The notes under the pieces are model-generated. The model was not told where the DNA came from. It ran no database searches and saw only the letters and a program-made list of their open reading frames with translations. A program made the position numbers and the translations under genes. Positions 10,955 through 25,900 of a DNA stretch of 64,000 nt are shown here, piece by piece (the first letter of the stretch is position 1; each line of letters begins with the position of its first letter). Location: assembly GCF_036711975.1 (NCBI RefSeq), contig NC_091975.1, forward strand, positions 9,798,501 to 9,862,500. Direction: 5' to 3'. Source of the stretch: Onthophagus taurus (taxonomy: Eukaryota > Arthropoda > Insecta > Coleoptera > Scarabaeidae).

Positions 10955-13900
10955 TTAATTTGCGACAACGTTCCTCGTTATCGTTGCGGCAGTAAACTTG
11001 GGCAAGCAAATTCCAAACTTTGTCTCAATACCGGAAAAGATTGGTAACGCAACTTGATATCCACCGATGTGATCTGGGTTTCGCGATTTCACATCTTGCT
11101 CTAATCCAACAACGGGAACTTTAAATTCAGATCCAGTTGGGCGTCTAATTTAATTTAATTTAATAAAAATTACTTAATTAATTAAATTTTTGCGACTTAC
11201 GTTCCACCAAAATCAACATAAAGAGCTCTTTGTAATAACTCATATGTAACTAGTGTAACTCCGAATTGGGGCGAAGATCTAAAAACGCGAGCTGAAAATG
11301 ATTTCATTAAAAAAAATATAATTAAGATGATTTTATTGGCTACCCATAGCTCCTTTCCAAAAAGCTCTGGGTCCTTCTTCTGCCATAATTTTTTTCGCAG
11401 CATCAAAAACGCCCGAGTAAGTTGTTTGACCCGCTCTAGCCACCACCTGCAACCTAGTTTTTATAACATCAGCTGGTGTAACGAGGGATGCAGCCGGGAT
11501 ACCGGCAATCGCTCCAGCAACCAGTAACGAAATAGGGCGATTATAACCGTTTTCATCCGCTAATTTCGCTTTCATGTGGGCATAAGCGGGAAAATAAATC
11601 GCGCTGAATGGGACATCTCGCAATAAACAAGCTTTCGCCCCTTTATAAAGACCGAATAATCCTAAATCTTTCACAACCGACCAAGCACGTACTTTACTTC
11701 CTCCAGCTATCTCCCCAGCAACTTGCAAACGAATTTTAACTATTTCTAAAGGGTTTGTAAAGATTACTTGTGAACCCCCAGCCTATAAACAAACAAAATT
11801 TATTAAAACGTACTGCTGTCTGAAGACGTATGGCTAAACCCGAAACTTTTTAGGTCTAGTGTTAGTTCTAGTTATATTTGTTATTCAGCGCCAGAATGTT
11901 GTATATCTTTATTGATCTGACACATTAGACTTAGAACTAGAAACATTCGGGTTTAGCCGTCTTGAGAGACGAGCGAAGAAGCATTAAAAAGTTTCTGGAC
12001 ATCTTTAAAAATATTTTGGAAATCTTTATAACTGTTTAGAAAGCGTTTAAACACTATTTGATAACTATAGAGACCATTAGAAAGCTTCTGGACACTTTTG
12101 GACATCTTTAAAGTTCCCTAGATCATTACTAGAAGTAGTCGTAGAACTAGAAACATTCGGGTTGTGTTGGTTCTAGTTCTAGGTCGAGTGTTAGTTCTAG
12201 TGACAGTGTTAAGTAGTGCTAATAAGCACTAGATGGTGCTAGATTGTATGTTGTTATTGAACTAAAACTAGAACTAACACTAGACCTAGATCTAGAAAGT
12301 TAGTTCTAGTTTTATTTATTATTTATCGCCAGATTGTTGTATATCTTTATTGATCTGACACACTAGACTTAGAACTAGAAACATTCGGGTTTAGCCGTCT
12401 TGAGAGACGAGCGAAGAAGCATTAAAAAGTTTCTGGACATCTTTAAAAATCTTTAGGAAATCTTTATAACTTTCTAGAAAGCGTTTAAACACTGTTTGAT
12501 AACTATAGAGACTATTAGAAAGCTTCTGGACACTTTTGGACATCTTTAAAATCCCCTAGTTCATTACTAGAAGTAGAACTAACACAGATTCTAATTCTAG
12601 GTCGAGTGTTAGTTCTAGTGACAGTGTTAAGTAGTGCTAATAAGCACTAGATGGTGCTAGATTGTATGTTGTTATTGAACTAAAACTAGAACTAACACTA
12701 AACCTAGATCTAGAAAGTTAGTTCTAGTTTTATTTATTATTTATCGCCAGATTGTTGTATATCTTTATTGATCTGACACACTAGACTTAGAACTAGAAAC
12801 ATTTGGGTTTAGCCGTCTTGAGAGACGAGCAAAGAAGCATTAAAAAGTTTCTGGACATCTTTAAAAATATTTTGGAAATCTTTATAAGTGTCTAGAAAGC
12901 GTTTAAACACTATTTGATAACTATAGAGACCATTAGAAAGCTTCTGGACACTTTTGGACATCTTTAAAGTTCCCTAGATCATTACTAGAAGTAGTCGTAG
13001 AACTAGAAACATTCGGGTTGTGTTGGTTCTAGTTCTAGGTCGAGTGTTAGTTCTAGTGACAGTGTTAAGTAGTGCTAATAAGCACTAGATGGTGCTAGAT
13101 TGTATGTTGTTATTGAACTAAAACTAGAACTAACACTAGACCTAGATCTAGAAAGTTAGTTCTAGTTTTATTTATTATTTATCGCCAGATTGTTGTATAT
13201 CTTTATTGATCTGACACACTAGACTTAGAACTAGAAACATTCGGGTTTAGCCGTCTTGAGAGACGAGCGAAGAAGCATTAAAAAGTTTCTGGACATCTTT
13301 AAAAATCTTTAGGAAATCTTTATAACTTTCTAGAAAGCGTTTAAACACTGTTTGATAACTATAGAGACTATTAGAAAGCTTCTGGACACTTTTGGACATC
13401 TTTAAAATCCCCTAGTTCATTACTAGAAGTAGAACTAACACAGATTCTAATTCTAGGTCGAGTGTTAGTTCTAGTGACAGTGTTAAGTAGTGCTAATAAG
13501 CACTAGATGGTGCTAGATTGTATGTTGTTATTGAACTAAAACTAGAACTAACACTAAACCTAGATCTAGAAAGTTAGTTCTAGTTTTATTTATTATTTAT
13601 CGCCAGATTGTTGTATATCTTTATTGATCTGACACACTAGACTTAGAACTAGAAACATTTGGGTTTAGCCGTCTTGAGAGACGAGCAAAGAAGCATTAAA
13701 AAGTTTCTGGACATCTTTAAAAATATTTTGGAAATCTTTATAAGTGTCTAGAAAGCGTTTAAACACTATTTGATAACTATAGAGACCATTAGAAAGCTTC
13801 TGGACACTTTTGGACATCTTTAAAGTTCCCTAGATCATTACTAGAAGTAGTCGTAGAACTAGAAACATTCGGGTTGTGTTGGTTCTAGTTCTAGGTCGAG

Positions 13901-16900
13901 TGTTAGTTCTAGTGACAGTGTTAAGTAGTGCTAATAAGCACTAGATGGTGCTAGATTGTATGTTGTTATTGAACTAAAACTAGAACTAACACTAGACCTA
14001 GATCTAGAAAGTTAGTTCTAGTTTTATTTATTATTTATCGCCAGATTGTTGTATATCTTTATTGATCTGACACACTAGACTTAGAACTAGAAACATTCGG
14101 GTTTAGCCGTCTTGAGAGACGAGCGAAGAAGCATTAAAAAGTTTCTGGACATCTTTAAAAATCTTTAGGAAATCTTTATAACTTTCTAGAAAGCGTTTAA
14201 ACACTGTTTGATAACTATAGAGACTATTAGAAAGCTTCTGGACACTTTTGGACATCTTTAAAATCCCCTAGTTCATTACTAGAAGTAGAACTAACACAGA
14301 TTCTAATTCTAGGTCGAGTGTTAGTTCTAGTGACAGTGTTAAGTAGTGCTAATAAGCACTAGATGGTGCTAGATTGTATGTTGTTATTGAACTAAAACTA
14401 GAACTAACACTAGACCTAGATCTAGAAAGTTAGTTCTAGTTTTATTTATTATTTATCGCCAGATTGTTGTATATCTTTATTGATCTGACACACTAGACTT
14501 AGAACTAGAAACATTCGGGTTTAACCGTCTTGAGAGACGAGCGAAAAATCATTAAAAAGTTTCTGGACATCTTTAAAAATCTTTAGGAAATCTTTATAAC
14601 TTTCTAGAAAGCGTTTAAACACTATTTGATAACTATAGAGACTATTAGAAAGCTTCTGGACACTTTTGGACATCTTTAAAATCCCCTAGTTCATTACTAG
14701 AAGTAGAACTAACACAGATTCTAGTTCTAGGTCGAGTGTTAGTTCTAGTGACACTGTTAAGTAGTGCTAATAAGCACTAGATGGTGCTAGATTGTATGTT
14801 GTTATTGAACTAAAACTAGAACTAACACTAGACCTAGATCTAGAAAGTTAGTTCTAGTTTTATTTATTATTTATCGCCAGATTGTTGTATATCTTTATTG
14901 ATCTGACACACTAGACTTAGAACTAGAAACATTCGGGTTTAGCCGTCTTGAGAGACGAGCGAAGAAGCATTAAAAAGTTTCTGGACATCTTTAAAAATAT
15001 TTTGGAAATCTTTATAACTGTCTAGAAAGCGTTTAAACACTATTTGATAACTATAGAGACCATTAGAAAGCTTCTGGACACTTTTGGACATCTTTAAAAT
15101 CCCCTAGTTCATTACTAGAAGTAGAACTAACACAGATTCTAGTTCTAGGTCGAGTGTTAGTTCTAGTGACACTGTTAAGTAGTGCTAATAAGCACTAGAT
15201 GGTGCTAGATTGTATGTTGTTATTGAACTAAAACTAGAACTAACACTAAACCTAGATCTAGAAAGTTAGTTCTAGTTTTATTTATTATTTATCGCCAGAT
15301 TGTTGTATATCTTTATTGATCTGACACACTAAACTTAGAACTAGAAACATTCGGGTTTAGCCGTCTTGAGAGACGAGCGAAGAAGCATTAAAAAGTTTCT
15401 GGACATCTTTAAAAATATTTTGGAAATCTTTATAACTGTCTAGAAAGCGTTTAAACACTATTTGATAACTATAGAGACTATTAGAAAGCTTCTGGACACT
15501 TTTGGACATCTTTAAAATCCCCTAGTTCATAACTAGAAGTAGAACTAACACAGATTCTAGTTCTAGGTCGAGTGTTAGTTCTAGTGACAGTGTTAAGTAG
15601 TGCTAATAAGCACTAGATGGTGCTAGATTGTATGTTGTTATTGAACTAAAACTAGAACTAACACTAGACCTAGATCTAGAAAGTTAGTTCTAGTTTTATT
15701 TATTATTTATCGCCAGATTGTTGTATATCTTTATTGATCTGACACACTAGACTTAGAACTAGAAACATTCGGGTTTAGCCGTCTTGAGAGACGAGCGAAG
15801 AAGCATTAAAAAGTTTCTGGACATCATTAAAAATATTTTAGAAATCTTTATAACTGTCTAGAAAGCGTTTAAACACTATTTGATAACTATAGAGACTATT
15901 AGAGAGCTTCTGGACACTTTTGGACATCTTTAAAGTTCCCTAGATCATTACTAGAAGTAGTCGTAGAACTAGAAACATTCGGGTTGTGTTGGTTCTAGTT
16001 CTAGGTCGAGTGTTAGTTCTAGTGACAGTGTTAAGTAGTGCTAATAAGCACTAGATGGTGCTAGATTGTATGTTGTTATTGAACTAAAACTAGAACTAAC
16101 ACTAGACCTAGATCTAGAAAGTTAGTTCTAGTTTTATTTATTATTTATCGCCAGATTGTTGTATATCTTTATTGATCTGACACACTAGACTTAGAACTAG
16201 AAACATTCGGGTTTAGCTGTCTTGAGAAACGAGCGAAGAAGCATTAAAGAGTTTCTGGACATCTGTAAAAATCTTTTGGAAATCTTTATAACTGTCTAGA
16301 AAGCGTTTAAACACTATTTGATAACTATAGAGACCATTAGAAAGCTTCTGGACACTTTTGGACATCTTTAAAATCCCCTAGTTCATTACTAGAAGTAGAA
16401 CTAACACAGATTCTAGTTCTAGGTCGAGTGTTAGTTTTAGTGACAGTGTTAAGTAGTGCTAATAAGCACTAGATGGTGCTAGATTGTATGTTGTTATTGA
16501 ACTAAAACTAGAACTAATACTAAACCTAGATCTAGAAAGTTAGTTCTAGTTTTATTTATTATTTATCGCCAGATTGTTGTATATCTTTATTGATCTGACA
16601 CACTAGACTTTGAACTAGAAACATTCGGGTTTAGCCGTCTTGAGAGACGAGCGAAGAAGCATTAAAACGTTTCTGGACATCTTTAAAAATCTTTAGGAAA
16701 TCTTTATAACTGTCTAGAAAGCGTTTAAACACTATTTGATAACTATAGAGACTATTAGAAAGCTTCTGGACACTTTTGGACATCTTTAAAATCCCCTAGT
16801 TCATTACTAGAAGTAGAACTAACACAGATTCTAGTTCTAGGTCGAGTGTTAGTTCTAGTGACAGTGTTAAGTAGTGCTAGTAAGCACTAGATGGTGCTAG

Positions 16901-19900
16901 ATTGTATGTTGTTATTGAACTAAAACTAGAACTAACACTAGATCTAGAAAGTTAGTTCTAGTTTTATTTATTATTTATCGCCAGATTGTTGTATATCTTT
17001 ATTGAACTCGTAATTTACGATACTTTAGCTTTCTAGGATTAATAAGAATTAAATTTATAAATCAACTTACACAAGCCCCCGCTAATATTTCCCCCCAAAT
17101 TGGAATATTTCCATTTTTATCATACAATTTATCACGAACGAAATCATTAACGGTTAATTTGATAGCTTTTTCCGGCGCAACTCCCATTAATTGAGGCACT
17201 AACCCTCGGTAAAGCCCAAAAACGCCTTCGTGTCTCACCACTTTCTTAAAACAATCAAAACTATTTCGATACATTAATTCGCCGATGAAAGATCCAGCTC
17301 TTTGATTTTGCATCCGCGTTTTCACCAGATCAATTGGGTAAACCGCCGTGGCCCCAACGGCTAAAATCATTAAAAATTAGAGCTAAATTAAATTAATAAA
17401 TTAAAATACCTCCGGCGATGGAACCCAATGTAAAGCGATAAGTGCTTTCTAATATTTGGATTAAAATTCCTCTGTCTTCGGGACTCTTAATAAAAATAAT
17501 TTTAATTGATTTTAATTGAATTAGAGATTTATTTTTAGACTTACGGAGACTGCTTTAATTTCTGCTAACCTATTTGTGATTTGTTTAAAATATTGCTCTG
17601 GTGCTATTGCGTTTAGATCGTTGTAGACGATGCGGCTATGAAAAGAAGAAAACGATATTGCAGTAAAATTTAGATATAACGGACCTTAATATAACGGATA
17701 TTAATGTTATCTATTTCATTTCAATCTTCATAAAAAATTCAGGGTATTCCCCGAGTTGTCCGTAGGATGTAATAATCAAGGACGATAGTTCTAGTTTTAA
17801 TTGTTATTTTTCTCGGTTTTTACGCGAATCATTAACCGTGAATCAACGACACATATTAAAACTTGTTGGAAAGAATTTTTGTTTTTACTTGTCTTGTGCT
17901 CGTTTTCCGTAAAGCTCTAGTGATGGTCAAGTCATTGACCAAGTCATTGATTGTCGAAAGTCAGTTAACAGATAGACTTGAATTACCAATATTGCCTAAG
18001 TCAGTACAAAGTAATATTGAAAATGCCCTGATGATGATTATGAATGACGAAATCATTCTGTGCAAAATGTCAAAAGTCTCTGTGATGAGCACAAAATAGA
18101 ACTTTTTCCGTCTTGCATATACTGTAACTAGATTCTTATGAGAATGTGTTTACTTTAAATTAATACATTACAAGATAAAAATATATTTAAACGCTTATAG
18201 CTACTTTAAGTTACTTTTTTCTTTGTTCAAAAGGTTTGAATGACAACAAATTCATCAAATTTTCATAATTTCGTATTTTTCTCAATATCTATACATTTGA
18301 GAGCAAAAGTACAAGAGAGCAGTATTGCTAAGTATAAAATTTGCTACAACTTTTGTTTTAAATGTTTTTTTGTAACATGCTTCGATATCCAAGTGTTATC
18401 ATTAACTACTTTTCAAACAACAAAATTCATAAAATTTTCATAATTTCGTATTTTTCTCAATATCTATGCATCTGACAGCAAAAGTACAAGAGAGCAATAT
18501 TACTAAGTATAAAATTTGCTACAACTTTTGTTTTAAATGTTTTTTTGTAACATACTTCGATATCCCAGTGTTATCCTTAACTACTTTTCAAACAACAAAA
18601 TTCATAAAATTTTCATAATTTCGTATTTTTCTCAATATCTATGCATCTGAGAGCAGAAGTACAAGAGAGCAATATTGCTAAGTATAAAATTTGCTACAAC
18701 TTTTGTTTTAAATGTTTTTTGTAACATGCTTCAATATCCAGGTGTTATCATTAACTAGTTTTCAAACAACAAAATTCATCAAATTTTCATAATTTCGTAT
18801 TTTTCTCAATATCTATGCATCTGAGAGCAGAAGTACAAGAGAGCAATATTGCTAAGTATAAAATTTGCTACAACTTTTGTTTTAAATGTTTTTTGTAACA
18901 TGCTTCAATATCCAGGTGTTATCATTAACTAGTTTTCAAACAACAAAATTCATCAAATTTTCATAATTTCGTATTTTTCTCAATATCTATGCATCTGAGA
19001 GCAGAAGTACAAGAGAGCAATATTGCTAAGTATAAAATTTGCTACAACTTTTGTTTTAAATGTTTTTTTGTAACATGCTCTGATATCCAAATGTTACCAT
19101 GCAGTACTTTTAAAACGACGAAATTCATAAAATTGTCATAATTTCGTATTTTTCTCAATATCTATGCATCTGAGAGCAAAAGTACAAGAAAGCAATATTG
19201 CTAAGTATAAAATTTGCTACAACTTTTGTTTTAAATGTTTTTTTGTAACATGCTTCGATATCCAAGTGTTATCATTAACTACATTTCAAACAACAAAATT
19301 CATCAAATTTTCATAATTTCGTATTTTTCTCAATATCTATACATTTGAGAGCAAAAGTACAAGAGAGCAATATTGCTAAGTATAAAATTTGCTACAACTT
19401 TTGTTTTAAATGTTTTTTTGTAACATGCTTCGATATCCAAGTGTTATCATTAACTACTTTTCAAACAACAAAATTCATAAAATTTTCATAATTTCGTATT
19501 TTTCTCAATATCTATGCATCTGACAGCAAAAGTACAAGAGAGCAATATTGCTAAGTACAAAATTTGCTACAACTTTTGTTTTAAATGTTTTTTTGTACTA
19601 TGCTTCAATATCCAAGTATTATCATTAACTACTTTTCAAACAACAAAATTCATCAAATTTTCATAATTTCGTATTTTTCTCAATATCTATGCATCTGAGA
19701 GCAAAAGTACAAGAAAGCAATATTGCTAAGTATAAAATTTGCTACAACTTTTGTTTTAAATGTTTTTTTGTAACATACTTCGATATCCCAGTATTATCAT
19801 TAACTACTTTTAAAACAACAAAATTCATAAAATTTTCATAATTTCGTATTTTTCTCAATATCTATACATCTGAGAGCAAAAGTACAAGAGAGCAATATTG

Positions 19901-22900
19901 CTAAGTATAAAATTTGCTACAACTTTTGTATTAAAAGTTTTTTTTGTAAATGCTCTGATAACCAAGTGTTACCATCAAGTACTTTCAAAACGACGAAATT
20001 CATCAAATTTTCATAATTTCGTATTTTTCTCAATGTTTATGCATCTGAGAGCAAAAGTATAAGAAAGCAATATTGCTAAGTATAAAATTTGCCACAACTT
20101 TTGTTTTAAATGTTTTTTTGTAACATGCTTCGATATCCAAGTGTTATCATTAACTACATTTCAAACAACAAAATTCATCAAATTTTCATAATTTCGTATT
20201 TTTCTCAATATCTATACATTTGAGAGCAAAAGTACAAGAGAGCAATATTGCTAAGTATGAAATTTGCTACAACTTTTGTTTTAAATGTTTTTTTGTAACA
20301 TGCTTCGATATCCAAGTGTTATCATTAACTACTCTTCAAACAACAAAATTCATCAAATTTTCATAATTTCGTATTTTGCTCAATATCTACACATCTGACA
20401 GCAAAAGTACAACAGAACAATATTGCTAAGTATAAAATTTGCTACAACTTTTGTTTTAAAAGTTTTTTTGTAACATGCTTCGATATCCAAATATTATCAT
20501 TAACTACTTTTCAAACATCAAAATTCATAAAATTTCATAATTTCGTATTTTGCTCAATATCTACACATCTGACAGCAAAAGTACAACAGAACAATATTGC
20601 TAAGTATAAAATTTGCTACAACTTTTGTTTTAAAAGTTTTTTTGTAACATGCTTCGATATCCAAATATTATCATTAACTACTTTTCAAACATCAAAATTC
20701 ATAAAATTTCATAATTTCGTATTTTTCTCAAAAAATATACATCTGAGAGCAAAAGTACAAGAGAGCAATATTGCTAAGTATAAAATTTGCTACAACTTTT
20801 GTTATAAAAGTCTTTTTGTAACATGCTTCAATATCCAAGTATTATCATTAACTACTTTTCAAACAACAAAATTCATCAAATTTTCATAATTTCGTATTTT
20901 TCTCAATATCTATCTATCTGACAGCAAAAGTACAAGAGAGCAATATTGCTAAGTATAAAATTTGCTACAACTTTTGTTTTAAAAGTTTTTTTGTAACATA
21001 CTTCGATATCCCAGTGTTATCATTAACTACTTTTCAAACAACAAAATTCATCAAGTTTTCAAAATTTCGTATTTTTCTCAATATCTATGCATCTGAGAGC
21101 AAAAGTACAAAAGAGCAATATTGCTAAGTACAAAATTTGCTACAACTTTTGTTTAAAAAATTTTTTTATAACAAACTCCGATTTCCGAGTGTTACCATTA
21201 GCTAGTTGTAAAACAACGAAATTCATAAAATTTTCATAATTTCACATTTTTCTCGATATTTACGCATCTGAGAGCAAAAGTGAAAGAGAGCAATATTATT
21301 AAGAATAAAATTTGCTACAATTTTTGTTCCAAAAGTTTTTTTGTAATATGCGCCGATTCCCTGAAGACGCACTTTAAATTCGAAACTTTCTAGTTCTAGT
21401 GTTGCTTATTACATTAAATGTTATTTAGCGCTGACGTCCCGAGATGTAGCGTCGTCTTAGATTCTACCGTCCTTGATCATATACAGTGTCCGCCAAAAGT
21501 CAACGTCACCCGTTTTTTTTGTTCCATTTCATCTATGTTTCTGAAATTTAATTCATTCCGATTTTTCGATCCAAAGTATTTTCAAGATGGTGGCCCGGAA
21601 GTAGACCACAAAATCGTTATTTTATATCGGTTATTAATCCGTTATATCGAGGTGTTTTTAACTTATTTTTAACAACAAACAACAAAAACTACTAAAAATA
21701 AGGAAAAACGAACTTGAAATTTACGTAGTATTTTTGATAATCATATAAAGAACGAACCCATCCCACAATCCGCAATCTTCTAATCGATAATAGAGACTAT
21801 TCCAAGCAGCAATTAAATTAAATTTTTTTATCGTTTTAACTAATTACTTCTCAGACAAATATAGATAAAAATTTACCCGCTTTGATGTAAAATATCACAC
21901 AATTGGAATAAAATATCAACTTCCAGCGGCGTCATTTGAGACATAGCTTGTGCAGAATGCATAAACTCTTCTTTGGTGACTTCTTGCGCGCGATGACCGC
22001 TCGTAACATTTAAATAAATACGTTTCGCAAGCTCCATATTATTTAAAAGGGAATTAAAAGCGATGAAATAGGGGAAACTAACTCTCCTACCCGTTTGGCT
22101 TCCGCTAGCAGCCTAAAAAATCATTTCTAATTAAAATAATTAAAAAAAAAAATGATTTACCTCAATTAAATGCGATTGAACTTGCTTCGTTAATAAATGA
22201 CTCTTAATGCTGAGCATAATATCGTGAAAATCCAAAACGGAAATGAAACCAGATCCATCTTTATCAGCTCTGCGAAAACCTTCAATCGCGTATTCTTCAT
22301 GAAAATCGTGAATGAATTGACTAAACTCGCTGTAGGTTATTAATCGTTGGCGGTTCTTTCCAAAATACAACTCAACGAATGTCGATTCGATATTAAACGG
22401 GATTCTAAGATGTAGTTCGGTTTTTTTCATCACCTCCACGAATTCGGCTAAAACACAACAACAAAAATTTAATTTACAACAAATTAAAACTAATTTAGTT
22501 AACTTACAAAAACTAACCATTCCATTTCCGTTAACATCGAAAAGTTGAAACGCCGTTTTATAAAGTGCATCGGGGTAACATAAAAGGCCTTCGAACGCTT
22601 GGAATTCGGAGTACGAGATGAACCCATCTTTGCTGGTGTCAACGATGGAAGCCAACATACGCACGGAATCTTGGTTGAAATCGGTCCCGTTGAAAAGGCC
22701 GAGATATTTCCGCACGAAGTCTTCGGCGGTCATAAATTTTTCGCCGTTCTTTTCGACCGACGCGTATTTGTTGAAGATTTCATGGAGTTGATCTGGATTA
22801 GCCCTTTTCAAATAACCTGCACCCTAAAAAATTATTAAAAATAAATTCATTTTAATTCAATTCTTTTTTAAACCTCAGTCATAAAGTAAAATGAAATAAA

Positions 22901-25900
22901 ACGAGCTTGATTCCGAAATATCCCAGGACGATCTAGATTTCGATTTAATTCTAGGTCTATTTAAAAATAGAGTTTCCGCTCTGAATCATATTTCTTATCT
23001 TTGCTTTTCCACTCAAATTATTTTTATTTTAATAGTTTTTATTTTAGCCACATAGCATATACACATTTGAAATAGTGAAATTCACTGAGTATTGTTTTCT
23101 GCTGAATGCTATTTGATTGCATTTGTCGCAATTTATGCAAAAAAAACTTTTTGAGACATATATTTATAATCTGTCTATATCAATGTATAAACTTTGACAA
23201 TCAGAAGTGGATTAAACCTTCGAGAACATTTTACAATCATCAGCGTATTGCACAATAACACTAGTGTGAAAGCATTCATATATATCATTAATATAAGCTA
23301 TAAAGAGTAAAGTTAGATATGAAAATATTAATTTTTACAGCTTGATATGTATCCGAAACAATGATAAACAAGTTAATCATCTATGTGGACATCGAACTGC
23401 ATCAAGCAGTGTAGTCTTCTTCGAGAATTTCGATTTTCAATGAAATAGTCTTCTGTAAGCAGTATTTAAATTTCTGTCAACAGTATTTAACCATATCCAA
23501 ACAATATTTAGTGTTTAATTATCAGTATGTAGTCTTTTATTAGCTGCACCAATTCATCTTCCATTAGAAGTATCTACTACAGCGTCCTGTATTTAGTTTT
23601 GACAACATCTAGTCTTCTATTGGCAGTATTCAATCTTCTACCAGTACTATTTAGTCTTCTTCAAGCAGTATTTATTGTTCTACCATCGGTATCCAGTCAT
23701 CATCCATTACCAGTATCTAGTACATAATGTCCAGTGTACTGCAAACTATCTTTAAGCAGTATAAAATGATCTGCAATGAGAATTTTGATTTTCGATGATG
23801 CAGTCTTTTGCAAAGAGCACTATTTTATCTTTTGACAACATCTAGTCTTCTATTAGCAGTATTTAATCTTCTGCCAGCAGTATTTAGTCTTCTCCAAGCA
23901 ATATTTATTGTTCTACCATTGGCATCGTCGCATATAATAAGTATTCAGTCTTCTTCCATTACTAGTATCTAATACATAATGTCCGATTCCCGAGTGTTAC
24001 CACTAATAACTTGAAAAAACAACAAATTCATAAAATGTTCATAATTTCGTATTTTTTTCAATATCTATGCATCTGACAGCAAAAGTACAAGAGAGCAATA
24101 TTGCTAAGTATAAAATTTGCTACAACTTTTGTTATAAAAGTTTTTTTGTAACATGCTTCGATATCCTAGTGTTACCATCAAGTACTTTCAAAACGACGAA
24201 ATTCATCAAATTTTCATAATTTCGTCTTTTTCTCAATATCTATGCATCTGACAGCAAAACTACAAGAGAGCAATATTGCTAAGTATAAAATTTGCTACAA
24301 CTTTTGTTATAAAAGTTTTTTTGTAACATGATCCGATATCCTAGTGTTACCATTAACTACGTTTAAAACAACAAAATTCATAAAAGTTTCATAATTTCGT
24401 AATTTTCTCAATATCTATGCATCTGACAGCAAAAGTACAAGAGTGCAATATTGCTAAGTATAAAATTTGCTATAACTTTTGTTTTAAATGTTTTTTTGTA
24501 ACATGCTCTGATATCCAAATGTTACCATGCAGTACTTTCAAAACGAAGAAATTCATAAAATTTTCATAATTTCGTATTTTTCTCAATATCTATGCATCTG
24601 ACAGCAAAAGTACAAGGGAGCAATATTGATAAGTATAAAATTTGCTACAACTTTTGTATTAAAAGTCTTTTTGTAACATACTTCGATATACCAATGTTAT
24701 CATTAACTACTTTTCAAACAACAAAATTCATCACATTTGCATAATTTCGTATTTTTCTCAATATCTATGCATCTGACAGCAAAAGTACAAGAAAGCAATA
24801 TTGCTAAGTAAAAAATTTGCTACAACTTTTGTTTTAAATGTTTTTTTGTAACATACTTCGATATCCCAGTGTTAGCATTAACTACTTTTCAAACAACAAA
24901 ATTCACCAAATTTTCATAATTTCGTATTTTTCTCAATATCTATGCATCTGACAGCAAAAGTACAAGAGAGCAATATTGCTAAGTATAAAATTTGCTACAA
25001 CTTTTGTTTTAAAAGTTTTTTTGTAACATACTTCGATATCCCAGTGTTATCATTAACTACTTTTCAAACAACAAGATTCATCAAATTTTCAAAATTTCGT
25101 ATTTTTCTCAATATCTATACATCTGAGAGCAAAAGTACAAGAGAGCAATATTGCTAAGTACAAAATTTGCTACAACTTTTGTTTTAAAAGTTTTTTTGTA
25201 ACATGATCCGATATCCTAGTGTTACCATTAACTACGTTTAATACAACAAAATTCATCAAATTTTCATAATTTCGTAATTTTCTCAATGTCTATGCATCTG
25301 ACAGCAAAAGTACAAGAGAGCAATATTGCTAAGTATAAAATTTGCTACAACTTTTGTTATAAAAGTTTTTTTGTAACATGCTTCGATATCCAAGTGTTAT
25401 CATTAACTACTTTTCAAACAACAAAATTCATCAAATTTTCATAATTTCGTATTTTTCTCAATATCTATGCATCTGACAGCAAAAGTACAAGAGAGCAATA
25501 TTGCTAAGTATAAAATTTGCTACAACTTTTGTTTTAAAAGTTTTTTTGTAACATACTTCGATATCCCAGTGTTATCATTAACTACTTTTCAAACAACAAG
25601 ATTCATCAAATTTTCAAAATTTCGTATTTTTCTCAATATCTATACATCTGAGAGCAAAAGTACAAGAGAGCAATATTGCTAAGTATAAAATTTGCTACAA
25701 CTTTTGTTATAAAAGTTTTTTTGTAACATGCTTCGATATCCCAGTGTTACCATCAAGTACTTTCAAAACGACGAAATTCATAAAATTTTCATAATTTCGT
25801 ATTTTTCTCAATATCTATGCACCTGACAGCAAAAGTACAAGAGAGCAATATTGCTAAGTATAAAATTTGCTACAACTTTTGTTATAAAAGTTTTTTTGTA

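Noticed and set aside
17863-18099. 78-codon plus-strand ORF inside the Aralar intron as a gene
   Set aside because: No recognisable domain, promoter or homologous copy in the window. The length is within chance for this much AT-rich sequence.
17640-21700. Satellite B block 1 as cargo of a transposon ending in GATATAACGGA
   Set aside because: Only an 11-bp word is clearly shared between the two sides, the inverted similarity decays quickly and no target duplication is visible. It is too weak compared with the satellite D case.
22140-22811. A single-exon EF-hand protein of 223 codons
   Set aside because: The ORF reads through an intron (22448-22507) and past a splice donor at 22160. The spliced version is Aralar, with better EF-hand continuity (MVSFSEFVEVM).
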